Below, in pieces: positions 53,532 to 64,000 of a DNA stretch of 64,000 nt. This stretch comes from Cafeteria roenbergensis (Eukaryota; Sar; Bigyra; Bicosoecida; Cafeteriaceae), in contig VLTN01000011.1 of the NCBI GenBank assembly GCA_008330645.1, positions 372,001 through 436,000 of the forward strand. Direction: 5' to 3'. Numbering within the stretch: the first letter of the stretch is position 1; each line of letters begins with the position of its first letter. The notes below the pieces were generated by a model. It worked only from the letters and a program-made list of their open reading frames with translations, ran no database searches and was not told the origin of the DNA. The position numbers were made by a program, and so were the translations under genes.

Positions 53532-56500
53532 TCACCCCCGCTTGCCGAGGGTGCGGGTGCGCAGCGGGCTGCTTTGCGCCATCGCGGCGAGGCGCTGCAC
53601 AGCCCGTGACGACGCGTCGCCCTCCCGCGTGGGAACGAGCTGGAGGGCGGCAGCATCGGCAGCGCTGGCCGTGGCCGCGCCGCCACTTGCCCCGGGAGGC
53701 GACGGACTGCGAGGGCGGTTGGTGGGGCTCCCTCGCCCCGCTCCGCGGCTCGGCGAACGGCTGCCCGAGCGGCTCCTCGGGGTAGCGGCTTGCACCGCAG
53801 AGTCCAACGTGCGGAAGCCGAGGTCTCCCGATGCCAGGCGCCGCAGCTCCCGCATCGCGTTGCCCTCGCCGCCCGAGCCCCGCCTGTTGCGGTGGCGGCC
53901 CCTGGGCTGAGATACGGACGACGAGGCGGAGCCTGGCCGGCGGGAGTCGCTGGAAGCCGGCCGGGGGACGGCGCTCCCGGCGTCGCTCGGCTCGGCCACC
54001 GGAAGCTTGGCCGTCGCCCGCTCGGCGGCCCTGCGCGCGGCGTCGGCCTCCCTCCTCTCGCGGTTGAGCGCCTCGATCACAGCCGTGTTCTCTTCGCGAA
54101 GGCGCCTCTCCACGCGCTTGAGCTCGGCCTCTGCGCGCTCCCGGGCTCGCCGCATGGACTCGCCGTGACCCACCAGCGCCCGCCGCTGCCGCTCGAAGTC
54201 TTGCGTGCGGAGGCTCGGCGCCGAGCCCGTGATGGGCACGGCGGCGGACAGCGTCGCACTCGCCCACTTGCGCCCGTCGCCCACCGCGCGCCGCTGGGCG
54301 TGCGGCGCCGCGAGCGATGCCGAGCCGTGCGCCGTGGCCGCCATGCTCTCCTGCGTCGACCGCAGCGCGGGGCCCCTCCGCTCGCTGCCCACCGGGGTCC
54401 TCGTCCGAGCCGTGCCGTCAGCCGGCGTGCTGCCGCGGTCGCTCAGCGCACCCCCCCGCCCCACTGCCGGCAGCGCGACCGGCGGCCGGGACGCGCGCCG
54501 CTGCCCGCGCTGGCCAGAGCGCCGCGCCTTGGGCGGGTCAGCGAGAAGCGAAGCCGTCGCAAGCGCGGCCCTGGCGCGGGCCGTCTCGTCCTCGTCGCTG
54601 TCCACGTCCTCGGGGTTCTGCTCCTTCGCCCCGGACTCGTCGCCCAGCACCAGCATGCGGTACAGGCGCGTGCCAAGCGAGCGCCACGCCCTCGACCCGT
54701 CGTCCGCCCCCGACGCGCCCAGCGCCTCCTTGGCCAGCCCCTCCACCAGCGCGGCCGCTCGCCTGAGCGTGGACTCGGCGGCCGTGGCGTCGCGCCGCGC
54801 GCGCTTGGCCTCGGCCAGCTGGGCCTTGTACGCGGCCGAGGCTTGCGAGAGCGCCGTGCGGGTGCGCTTGGCCGCGGCCTGCGCCTTGGTCACCTCCTCG
54901 GCCATTCCGTCGGCCTCCTTTCGCAGCCGCACTATGAGGGCCTCGCGGGGCTGCACGCTGCCCTTGTGGGCCTCAAGCTCGCCGAGCGCCATCTTCCGCG
55001 TCGCGTCCACGGCCTGCGTGCGCTCCCGCGAGTCGGCAAGCATCTGCATCAGGTCGCTCGCCGACGCCTTGGCGCGTCGCTCGGCCTCCTTGGACGCCGC
55101 CATCTTGGCAGCGTGCTCCGACGCCTTGAGCTCGGCGGCGTCCGCGCGCCGGCGCTGCGCCTCCACGGCCTCCTCGGCCCGGGCCAGCGCTGCCTCCATG
55201 GCTGCGAGCGCGGCGTCCTTGGCCTTGAGGGCGACCCGCCCCTCCACCGCCGACTTGCGCGCCTCCGCCTGCGCCCGCTTGGCCTCCTCCCGCGACTGCG
55301 TGACTGCCTGGTCCGCGGCGTCTGCCTGCTGGCTCAGCTCCTGCTCAAGCAGCACCCTGACGTCGTCCACCCTCGTCAGCGCCTCCTCCCGCTCCTTCCG
55401 AGCCGCCACCACAGCGTCCTCGAACCTCGACGCAATGTGCGTCTCCGACGCCTGCCGCGCCGCCATCTGCGCGCTCACCTCTCGCAACGAGCGCAGGCGC
55501 TCCTCCTCCGCCTCTGTCTGCGCCTCGGTCACGGCGTTGCGAGCCTGCTCTTCGGCCTCGGCGCGCCGCCGCTCGAGGTCCATCAGACTGCGCAGCCGCC
55601 GCGTCTCTGCAGCCTTCGCCTCGGCCCGCAACCGGTTGTCCCTGGACTCAAAGTCCTCCCTGTCGGCCGCCCTGCCGCGCGTCTCCAGCTCCAGCGCTGC
55701 CTTGAGACTCTTGGCCTCCGCCTGCAGCCGGGCGCGCTCCGCCGCTACGGCGTCCTGCAGCTCGTAGTGATGCGCCCGCACCTGGTCCTGAATCTCGCCC
55801 TCCAGCTGCTGCCGCCGCGATCGCTCCCGCTCCCACCTGGCCGCCGCTACGGCCACCACGGCAGCGCCGGGAGTGCCAAAGTGCACGGCCGCCTCCGCGG
55901 CCGCCCCAGCCAGGCCCCCGCTCGCCCCCGACCCGCGAAGCCCGTCGCCACCGCCGCCGGCGCCAGCGAACGCGTCGTCGCCGGCACCCGCGCCGCTGTC
56001 GTCGTCGCCGTCGTCGCCGTCGCCGCCGCCTCCCCCGCCTCCCTCGCCCATGGCGGAGGCGATGACTGCCGCGGCTCCGCCGGAGCCTAGGCTCGCCACG
56101 CCCCCGGCAAGCAGCGCGGAGAGACCGCTCTGCCGTGCCTCCCACAGCGTCAGAGCTGGCGCTGGCCACATGGCCTCCTCCAGCTCCACCTCGGCCTCGT
56201 CGCTGCCGCTGTCGGCGTCCCCGTGCGCGGCGCCAGAGCGCGCGACGGAGGCGGTCAGCGCTGCTCGCGCTCCCGCCCCGCGGCGGGGCCGCGCGTCCAT
56301 GCCCAGGGCCACCGCGGCCCCTGCCCTCACCGCCGTGTCGGGCAGGAGGGGCAGCTGGAGCGCGGAGCCAGTGGCCGCCAGCGTGGCGCCCTCCACCAGC
56401 AGCACCGCCACAACGCCGTCCACCGCCCCCGCGCTCACGATGCAGCACCCGTCCGCCGCCGCCCTGACGGCGCGCACGGGGCCCGCGTGCGGCCGCGCCC

Positions 56501-59500
56501 AGCGCGCCCCGGCCACCAGAGTGCGGTCCGGCGGCAGGACGCGCGAGTGCGTGGGCGCCTCGACCTTGTCCACCGCCTTGCCCTGGCCCCCGGGCGCGTG
56601 CATGGCGAGGTCGTCGGCGCTGCTGTCGCCCCCAGGCGCGTGCACCGCCCGGGACACCCCCAGCGGCCCGACCGCGCCGTCCTCCGTTGCGCCCCACACC
56701 ACCACCCCGCCTCGAAGCAGGTGCTCCGACTCGGCCGCGGACGCCCCCGCAGCTCGGTCCAGCGCCTCCAGAGCGAGGTCTGGCCGCCGGAGAGGCGGCA
56801 GGCGGCACACGTGCGTGGCCGTGAGGGGCGTGGCAAGCACCACAGACTTGAGACCGGGGTCCAGGCCCGTTGCGCCAACGTCAGCGGACTGCCACAAGAC
56901 AAGCTCCCGGGGCGCGTGCCGGGGCGGCGGCGCCGCCGCCGCCGATTCTGCCCGCCGCCGCTGGGCGGGGCGAGGCAGCGCCTCCTTGGTCTGGAACGGC
57001 GTCCGGCCGCCCTCCGATGCCCCCTGGTCCAGCGGGCCGCTCGCCTCGCCGTCGGCGGCGCCAGCCTCCCACGGAAGCGGCGGGGGCGACGCCATGGAGT
57101 CTCTGCGGCCGCGTGCCTGCCTCCGTGCCTGCACCGCGTCCAGCGCCCGCATCGCGAGCAAGAACCCGCCAATGTCCCACCAGCCCTGCTCTGCCGCAGC
57201 CCGGCGTGAAACCAGCTCGTGGCCCCCCGGCGCGCCCCCCACGATGCTGCCTCGGCGGCCCCTCGCCCGCGCTGCCCCAAGCTGCGTCCGCCGTTGCGTC
57301 TCCCTCTCACGCCGCTGCGCCACCGTCTCCTCGCTGGGCACCCACGCCATCTGCACGACGTGAGACGCCCCTCTCAGCAGGGGCGCCTCTGCGGTGCGCA
57401 CCACTGCCAGCGGCCTCGTGACCAGGAAGCCGCCTGCCCCCTTGGCGCCCGGCGTCGTGGAGCTGGCAGCAGCCTCGAGCTGGCGTCTGGTGATGGGCGC
57501 AGCCGACGTCGCCGGCTCCCCAAAGTCCGCTGCCGAGAACAGGAACACCGACCCGTCGTCCCCCGCCGTCGCAATGGCGCCCCCGCCGCGCACAAACTCG
57601 GCGGCCACCACGGGCCCGGTGTGGCCGATGAGGACGGCCAGAGCGGCACTGGCGCCGCCGCGAGCGCCCCCCACGGAGTATACGACAGCGGCGCGAGTGG
57701 ACCCCACCACGGACATGCCTGCGGCCGCTCCGCTTCCGTACTTGGCGCAGTAGGCGGGCGCGCCGTTGATGAGCGGGCCCTGCGGCACCAGGCTGGCCCC
57801 GGCCGCCACCACAAGCTCCTCCGCCCCGGCCGCAGCCCCGGCCACCACCACGATGATCCGTCCGCCGGTTTGGTGGCAGGCTACCGCCACCGGGTCCGAC
57901 CCGGGGCCGTAGCAGCGTAGCGCCAGCGGGCGCCGCAGCGCAAGCTCCCAAACCACGACGGTGCCGTCGCGCCTGCCAGCGGTGACGACTGTGGAGCCTG
58001 CGGCGGCGACGTCCACGGCTGCCACGCCCCGCGCATGGCACCCGGCAACCTGGATCTCCGGGGTGACGGGCGTGGGCGGGCCCAGGCGCCCCCACCGCAG
58101 CGCCGCCGCGGCGGCCTCCGCCACGGTGGCGCCACCCAGCGGCTTGCCTGCCGCCTTGCGCTCCCGGTGCTCCGCCTCCTCCGCCCGCGCTGCGATCTCG
58201 CGGCGCACGTCGCCGCCCCGCCCGCCTCCCGCCGCACCGGCCGGCAGCCCAGCAGGCCCGCTTGGGCCTCCGGCCCCCCCGTCCGTCGCCGCCGCGCTGC
58301 TCGCCGCCATGGCCGACGACGACGTGGAAAGCAGGCCGACGGCGCCCAGCGAGGCCGGGCCCCTGCTCCTCCGCCCCGCTGCCGCCTCCCTGAGAATGTG
58401 CTCGGCCCCGCGGCGCCACTTGGCCGTGCTCTGCGCCTCGGCTCGGCCGCTCGCGGCCGCGGGCTCCTCGCTTGCGCCCGCTCGCTTGCCGGTGGCCACG
58501 GCCGCCACGAGGTCGGCCTCCGCCCTCCCCGCGTCGCTTGCAAAGTCCCCGGCCACCACGCTCATCCTGCGGCCGCCCTGCCGTCTCCGAACCCGTCTGC
58601 CGGAGCCCCCTGCCGCCTCCGCACCCGCGCCCGCCGCGGCACCGGCCGCCAGCTCGCCGCCGACAGCACTGCTGCTGCCGCCGCCGCCGCTGCTGCCTGA
58701 CCACCAGTCAACGACCATGGCGCGCCTCGAGCCGCAGCCCCCGATCGCATCGGCCGCCGGTCCGAACGGCAGCACCGCCGCCGCCGCTGAGCCCGACGCG
58801 CCAGCCGCCTCCAGCGCATCGGCAGGAGTCACTCGCCTGCCTGGCTGGGACCGAGAGACGCCCCCCGCCCCGCCCAGCACAAGCCCTCGGGCGATGGCGA
58901 GGGGGTCTCTGCTCCCGGGCCCCGCCGCCCCCGTCCTCCCGCCCTGAGAAGGCCCCAGGCCCAGCAACGACCGCCTGTTGGGCCCCTGCTGCCGCATCGC
59001 CACCGCGGCAGCCGCCACCAGGCGCGCAAGGCGACGGCGGTCGCGAGTGGCAGCCCCGCCGTCGAACGAGGACCACAGCCCGGGCCCCAGCGCCACTGCC
59101 GCGTCCGCCCCGGCAGGCGCCGCGCTCACGCAAGCCACTGTGGCCGGCGTTCGCGACAGAGGGGCCGTCAGCCGCATCCGCCTCGAGGGCGCGAACCGCA
59201 CCCCCACTGCAGCGAGGGCTCCCCTCCCGGCCAACGCGCCGGCCTTGCCGGGCCGCCGCATGGCCTCCATCGCGGCCTCCGCCTCCGCGTCAGCCAGTGC
59301 GGCGGCGTTGGCTCCCGGCGCCTCCAGCGTGCCCCCCGAGCGCCGCTGCCGCTTCGCCGCGGCGCCGTGGCCCCTGCTCTCCCGCTCTGCAACGTCGTCT
59401 GCAACATACACGCAGAGGATGCCGTCCTCGCCTCCCACCGCGAAACCGCGCGGCCAGGACCCCACGCACAGCAGCCGAGGGGGCGGCACGGCCGGGCGCT

Positions 59501-61096
59501 CACCGGCGCCTTCAGGCGCCCCAGGCAGCGTCGACCAGTGCGGCAGCCGATACCCTGGCGCCACCTCGCACGCCAGCGGGTGCCCCACGGGTCCCAGAAC
59601 CGAGTCCTCCACCGCAGCCGCCGCAGCAGGCCCCAGCGGGCACACCTCCTGCGCCAGCGCGCCGTCGGCCACGACCAGCACTCGAGCGAACGCGCTCAGC
59701 AGCACCAGGCGGGAGCCCTCACCGTCCCAGCAAAAGTCGGTCAGCGGCAGAGCCGGGGGCATGCCCTGCAGAGCCGGGTAGCTCTCCAGCGCTGCCTTGC
59801 TGGCCTCCGAAGCCGGGAGGCCAGCGGCAGCCGCTGACTCTGACAGGGTGGGCGCCTTGGCGTCCAGGTCGGGCAGCCCCGCCGCCTCGCCAGCCGCCTC
59901 CGCTGCGTCGAAGGCGGCCTGAACGGTGCGCCGCGCCGCCGTGGAGGCGCCTGGCAGAGGCTTGGGCAGCCGGAAGAGCCGCACGCTGCCCAGCGGCACC
60001 TCCTCCCGCAGGCTCTGCCGGAGCTCGGCGGGGGAGTCGTCGTCGCCGCCGATGGCCCCTTCCGCCTGCGCTGCTCGGCGAGGTGGGCTAGCGATCCTGG
60101 CTCCGGCCCCGAAGCTCGCTTGGCGCTGCAGGCGCGGGCGAGCAGAAGCGGCAGGCGACTCGGCAGCCGGCTTGGATGGGGAATCTTCGCGTTCAGATGG
60201 CGGGGGAGGCTTGACGATGAGCGCTGCGAGCTGCGTGACGTCGTTGGGGTTGAACAGGAGCTTGCGGCCGATGCTGGCGGGCTGCAGGCCGCAGGTGGAG
60301 AGCGGGCGGCCGGTGGCGCACTCCCAAATCGTAATGCGCGCGTCCGGGTGCCCTGTCATCACGGCCAAGAGCGGCGACCCCGCCCTTCTGCCGCCTCGGC
60401 CCGGCCCGGTACCGCCCGCCTGAAGCGCCTTGGCGCTGACTGCCACGCAGTGCACGGGCGCGTGCGACGAAACAGGCTGCGAGGATAAGAACGTGAGCGC
60501 AGAACAAGACGAACCACTCACTGGGCGGCTGGACGCGGAGACGCGGCGGAGGCCAAGCGCGGGACGTTCGCGTCACGCGCGCAGTGCAATTCAGCAACAG
60601 CATGCCGCGGGCTCACGAATCGGGCCACGAGGGGAAACTGCCACTGGCCCCCGGCCTCGGGGATGAGGTAGGTGGACGCAACGGCCCGTCCTCGTGGCAG
60701 CAAGCTCCCGATTGCGCAAGGCGCGTCCGCGTCGGGAACCGCCGCAACGGCAGCATCAGACGCAACGGTCGGCTCCGGGCCTGCAGCGCCAGCTCCCGCG
60801 CGGCCAAGCACCTCCACAGCAGTCACTGTTCGGCAGTGGAAGCACGCGTCGAAGCCGGCTAGCGCCACCGCCTGAGGGTGCTGCGGCAAGAGTCGCTGGG
60901 ACGGGAGCGGCGCTGCGACGCTCGCGGCCGCGTCCACAGCGGCCGCATCAGGCGGAACCAGCACGACTCTCGACCCCGACGCAAAGATGATGCCACCATC
61001 GTTGTCACAGCGCACCACTGCGCTCTGGAGGCCAAGCTCGAGCCCCAACGTGAGGCTGAGACTTGGCTGCAGCGGCGACAAGGACGCTGCAGCCAT
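53532..61096 (-). CDS. CFAP57-like WD-repeat and coiled-coil ciliary protein
   Basis: Two predicted exons, 61096-60617 and 60476-53532, give 2,474 residues. The junction WQFPLVARF|PVSSHAPVHC is in phase and uses GTGAGC and CTCGCAG. The N-terminal 1,500 residues contain WD strands that follow the CFAP57 order: VMTGHPDARITIWE with NPNDVTQLAAL; VAGCHARGVAAVD with RRDGTVVVWEL; LIGHTGPVVAAEF with TAGDDGSVFLFS; then RPHAGPVRAVRAAADGC. Long Gly/Ala-rich inserts separate them. Residues about 1700-2110 form a coiled coil; within it, GSVQPREALIVRLRKEADGM parallels the IEPRE segment of the CFAP57 coil. A second short coil and a Ser/Arg/Pro-rich tail end the protein. CFAP57 is an axonemal protein involved in assembly of inner dynein arms. 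The protein is about twice the size of human CFAP57, mainly through low-complexity inserts. CFAP43/44-type relatives remain possible. Confidence 0.75.
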
Positions 61097-61598
61097 GGTC
61101 CGCCGCGAGCCCGTCTAGCTCGGCTGTTGCGTTCACAGCGAGAAAAGACGACGCGGCGGCTCGCCAAAGACAGGGGTGCACGTTTGGAGCGTCGGGGGCT
61201 GCGGTGCCCGCCTGACCGACCGCAGCAAGGCAGAGCAAGCGCGGGCCCGCGAAGGACAGGAGCACCGCACCCCTAGTGCGTCGCGAGAGAGAAAGGCAAC
61301 GCCCCGGCCGCTGACTGTGGTGTCCTGGGTGATCGGGGGGCAGTGCCTTTCGGGCGCGACGAGACGTTGAGGCCCTTTTGCATCATTGCTGGACCCTTGC
61401 GCCATTCCCAAGGCAATTCGTCCGTTTCGCCCCGCAAGCAGATTTGGGCGCACTCTCGTGCAGGCGATTCTCAGCGCACTTGGCTGTCCGCGACGCTGCG
61501 CCCGGGGGCACCAGTCCAGCACGAGAGGCTGCAGCACCGCTCCAAAGTTCGGACCGGACGACTCCTCGCCGAGACCGCAGCCCTCGCCTGAAACGACC

Positions 61599-61741
61599 GT
61601 GCTCGTGGAACCGGTGCTGCGAGCGCACACGAACGGGACAACAGGCGCTCACCTAGCGTCTGAAAAGACTTGCTCGGTCAGCCGTGCCCCTGCAGGAGCC
61701 TTCGCCAGCCACTAAATGGCTGCGCTCCTGCGCAAGCTTCT
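61599..61741 (-). pseudogene. Decayed duplicate of the vWA-E2 gene's 3' end
   Basis: About 145 bp match 62219-62360 in the same orientation: shared blocks include cgtgctcgt, ctcggtcagccgt, cccctgcagg and gctgcg-tcctg. Read on the minus strand, the copy starts KLAQERS, as the intact gene's KFAQERS, and then loses the frame of the original C-terminus; the downstream non-coding part is also shared. No E2 core or vWA part accompanies it. It is either the end of a lost tandem paralogue or a small segmental copy. Divergence is too great for a very recent event. Confidence 0.65.
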
Positions 61742-61940
61742 GGAACCAAGCGAAAACTGCGTGTGAGCGCGTGCTGCAAGAGGCAGCAGCCGGTTGAGAA
61801 ACTCGGCTTCGCGCGTTTGACAGAGCCGCGCCGCAGCTTGCAGGATTGGTTGTTTGTGCTGCGACTGCCGGGCTTGCGGGGCTTTGGATTCGCCGACGGG
61901 AGGCAAGTCAGCAGACCGGCAGCAAAATCGGCGGGGAGCG

Positions 61941-61997
61941 GCCAGAGCGCATTCCAGCACCCAGAGCCCATTCAAGCAGCCAGAGCGCATTCCATCA
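61941..61997. repeat. Three imperfect 19-bp tandem copies
   Basis: The units gccagagcgcattccagca, cccagagcccattcaagca and gccagagcgcattccatca follow each other directly in non-coding DNA. They differ at a few positions. Confidence 0.85.
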
Positions 61998-62295
61998 CAC
62001 CAAGCAGTCGAACCAAAGCCTCATCACCTCCACCACCCAGAGACACACAGAATGCCAGCAGCTCCTTCTCCGCAGCGACTCAGAATGCGTGATCCAGTCC
62101 TGCCAGTTCCGTTCCGCCGTCCCAATGCCGGACTAGCACCACGAGTCGAGGAGAAGCCGACACGAAGCCACCCCTGCACAGCCAACCACGCCAACTGCTG
62201 CTACAGGCTGGACTGGTGCCCCGTGCTCGTCGAAGGCGTGCGCTGCAAGCTCACACGACCGGGCGTTCACCAGATGATCGTCAAAGCCTGCTCGG

Positions 62296-64000
62296 TCAGC
62301 CGTCCCCCTGCAGGTGTTTGCGCCAGTCCCCAAGGCTGCGTTCCTGAGCAAACTTCACAGTGTGGTCGTACACGAGGGCAGTGAAGCCAACGCGATCGCG
62401 ATTGTACTGGGTCGCGAGCACCGTGTCCACCGGAGTGTCCATCTCCGGCGTGAGCAGCATCCCGTACACCGCGTCCAGGAGAGTGCGCAGCGGGATGTCG
62501 GCCGACCACCCTGACGCAAGGACCGAGTGACACACTCTGCCCGCAGGCGAGACGTTCATGTGCTTGATCGGGGTCTTAAACGTCACGGCAGGTGGTCTGC
62601 GCGGGAAATCGTCAGGCATGACGAAGTACGCGAGCCAGGTTCCCGAGGCGTACGGGCTGCCCTCGGGCCCGCGAACAAGGAGCTTCCAAAACCCCGGGTC
62701 GGTGGCACTCGGGAACACCTCGACAAAGGGGTGCGGGCGCTGCTTGATCTTCTTGAGGTCCGCTTGCAGGCGGCGAAGTCGCTGCATTGCCCGAGCTCCT
62801 GCGCATGCCTGCGTGGCCACTGCGCGAATGGCCGCCTTGCGGCGATCTCCGCCGGACTTGTCTTTGAATGCCGTGAACGAGGCTTCGGCTACAGCGGCCA
62901 TGGCGGCGTCGAGCACGAGCTGGCTGGCCTTGCCTTGCATGACGTCCATGGTGGCTGCGACGGTCTCCGCGGCAGCCTCTGCGGCGGCGGTGAGCTCCAC
63001 TGCTGCATCGACGCCAGTGGACGCCTCCGACAGCAGCGGGTGGTGTCGCATCGCGGGCAGGCGCCCCTCCAGTGCGGAGTCACGCTCGTACGCATGCCCG
63101 GGTTTGAACTGCTCCAATGATGCCCGGGTGGTGACTCGAGGCGGCGTGGGCGGCGATTCACGTGGAATTGTGGTCAGGAACACTTCCAGCTCCACGAGTC
63201 GCTGGCTCTCCTCCAGCGACTCGGGGTGGAAGAACAAGCCCCCCGAGCACTTGCAAAGCGCGAACAAGTCGTCGTTGGACTCTGTCCCAATGGCTACCGC
63301 GTCAAGGGTCACCTTCTCCTTTTGCAAGGCCTTGGCCACATCCAAAGCTGTGCTTCGCTTCGAGCAAGTGTCACGGCCGTCCGAAAGCACGAGAATGCGC
63401 AAATTGGGCTTGGCCTCAGCGTGCTTGTCGTTGCGTCGGGCAACCAGACGCGTGATGGACTCGCTGATTCCATCCAACAGCGCGGTGTCGCCGTCCGAGG
63501 CCACCTCATCGACCTTGCTCCGAAACTCCTCGAAGAGCGGCGTGAAGGCGCAAGTCTCCTCGACGCTCGTCCCAAAGGCCGTGAGCGACAGCTCGATGGG
63601 TGAATCATACGCAACGAGGCGGTTCGTGAAGGCGTGAAAGAGCTCCTTGACCGTGAGGAGGCGAGGAATTCGGTCAGGCGCGTCATGCGGAGTGTAGTGC
63701 TCACGTGGGACCAGCACCCCGTGGGGACCCTGGCTGCGCCCGTGCTCCGACCCCCAGTTGCAACCGGGCTCATCAAGCTCTGCAAATGATCCTGCTGGCT
63801 GAAGGTGTGCTGCGACCGAGCTCATCGCTCTCAGGACTGTCCAGGAGGGCGACGCGAGAGTTCCTCGAAGCCAGCCATCTCCAATGCCAGACATGTCATA
63901 CCACATTGACGATCGTGACGGCATCTTGTCGCCTGCGAAGCCAGTTTGAGTCCAGTGCAGAAGTGTGGCCGCAAAAACCGACGTTGAGTTGGGCACCCAC
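62296..64000 (-). CDS. von Willebrand A domain fused to ubiquitin-conjugating (E2) domain, 5' end open
   Basis: The minus-strand frame runs from the window edge to a stop at 62296, about 568 codons; the true start and possibly earlier exons lie outside, although in-frame ATGs occur at 63925 and later. A vWA domain spans about 63700-63230: LLTVKELFHAFTNRLVAYDS, then GDTALLDGI (second metal-site motif) and LVLSDGRDT (third). The first DxSxS motif is not visible and may be in a missing exon. A helical linker follows, then a UBC fold at about 62775-62330: FWKLLVRGPEGSPYASGTW, FPRRPPAVTFKTPIKHMN and a Cys in GRVCHSVLASGW at about 62533, where E2 enzymes form the ubiquitin thioester. The usual HPN is HMN here, keeping the Asn that supports catalysis. 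An active E2 that recruits partners through the vWA domain is inference from the motifs. Confidence 0.85.
   Translation of the reverse strand, partial: WVPNSTSVFAATLLHWTQTGFAGDKMPSRSSMWYDMSGIGDGWLRGTLASPSWTVLRAMSSVAAHLQPAGSFAELDEPGCNWGSEHGRSQGPHGVLVPREHYTPHDAPDRIPRLLTVKELFHAFTNRLVAYDSPIELSLTAFGTSVEETCAFTPLFEEFRSKVDEVASDGDTALLDGISESITRLVARRNDKHAEAKPNLRILVLSDGRDTCSKRSTALDVAKALQKEKVTLDAVAIGTESNDDLFALCKCSGGLFFHPESLEESQRLVELEVFLTTIPRESPPTPPRVTTRASLEQFKPGHAYERDSALEGRLPAMRHHPLLSEASTGVDAAVELTAAAEAAAETVAATMDVMQGKASQLVLDAAMAAVAEASFTAFKDKSGGDRRKAAIRAVATQACAGARAMQRLRRLQADLKKIKQRPHPFVEVFPSATDPGFWKLLVRGPEGSPYASGTWLAYFVMPDDFPRRPPAVTFKTPIKHMNVSPAGRVCHSVLASGWSADIPLRTLLDAVYGMLLTPEMDTPVDTVLATQYNRDRVGFTALVYDHTVKFAQERSLGDWRKHLQGDG

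Larger units (their letters stand above)
61097..62295. other. Intergenic region with a decayed duplicate and short repeats
   Basis: This 1.2-kb gap separates the CFAP57-like start from the stop of the vWA-E2 gene. It is less GC-rich than the coding DNA. It holds a partial duplicate of the neighbouring gene's 3' end (61599-61741) and three 19-bp repeats (61941-61997). The CFAP57-like promoter should lie near 61100-61400. Short open frames here show no conserved features. Confidence 0.6.

Noticed and set aside
60477-60521. 45-nt intron with GTGAGT donor in the CFAP57-like gene
   Set aside because: It has fine splice consensus but does not keep the reading frame of the first exon. The GTGAGC donor at 60616 with the same acceptor keeps phase and gives an intron of normal length (140 nt).
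1-64000. Search by eye for transposons, LTR or virus-like elements, tRNA and rRNA genes
   Set aside because: No reverse transcriptase, integrase, transposase, capsid-type or terminal-repeat signals were seen, and no tRNA T-loop with matching stems or conserved rRNA segments. Degenerate or very short elements could still be missed.
1-64000. Bacterial origin or contamination, suggested by the high GC and long intronless frames
   Set aside because: Spliceosomal introns in at least seven genes and strictly eukaryotic families (Has1/DDX18, ADAT1, CFAP57, E2, BTB-Kelch) show this is eukaryotic nuclear DNA.

Overview
The window is GC-rich nuclear DNA from a eukaryote. Protein-coding genes lie on both strands, and I place 16 spliceosomal introns of 108-281 nt. 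All are GT-AG, and 14 of the 16 donors read GTGAG. The products are eukaryotic: a non-canonical poly(A)/terminal nucleotidyltransferase, class II lysyl-tRNA synthetase, an ADAT1-type tRNA deaminase, a Has1/DDX18 helicase, an Upf1-like helicase, a DCAF/WDTC1-type WD protein, and CFAP57-like and CFAP97-like ciliary proteins. The ciliary genes point to an organism that builds flagella. With the base composition and Ala/Gly/Arg-rich proteins, a GC-rich unicellular alga or flagellated protist fits best. I cannot name the lineage, and nothing here proves a plastid.

Left part (1-20.8 kb): three very large Ala/Glu/Arg-rich coiled-coil proteins, one cut by the window edge and one of about 3,576 residues in a single exon. 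The spliced nucleotidyltransferase gene lies among them. Middle part (20.8-38.8 kb): a small leucine-rich-repeat protein, lysyl-tRNA synthetase with an extra GST-C-like tail, a tRNA adenosine deaminase carrying a perfect (Ala-Glu)22 tract, a 1,887-residue multi-pass membrane protein of unknown function, a gene that joins a cyclophilin to a Has1/DDX18 DEAD-box helicase in one reading frame, and a Kelch-BTB protein with a 41-nt exon.

Right part (39.6-64 kb): an intronless Upf1-like SF1 helicase; a 2,513-residue protein with a CFAP97-like head and about 11 C2 domains, built largely from three nearly identical 1.77-kb tandem units; a WD-repeat protein of the DCAF6/DCAF8/WDTC1 type; a 2,474-residue CFAP57-like protein; and, running off the right edge, a von Willebrand A-ubiquitin E2 fusion with a decayed partial duplicate of its 3' end about 0.6 kb away.

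The genes do not form one pathway. Loose themes are RNA and tRNA handling (nucleotidyltransferase, KARS, ADAT1, Has1, Upf1-like), ubiquitin (E2 fusion, a likely CUL4 adaptor, BTB-Kelch) and cilium or cytoskeleton (CFAP57, CFAP97-C2 and perhaps the giant coiled coils). The most distinctive content is unusual domain fusion and coding tandem repeats. I saw no rRNA, tRNA, CRISPR, transposon or virus-like element. All exon limits were worked out by eye from splice consensus, reading phase and family alignment from memory, so they are predictions.
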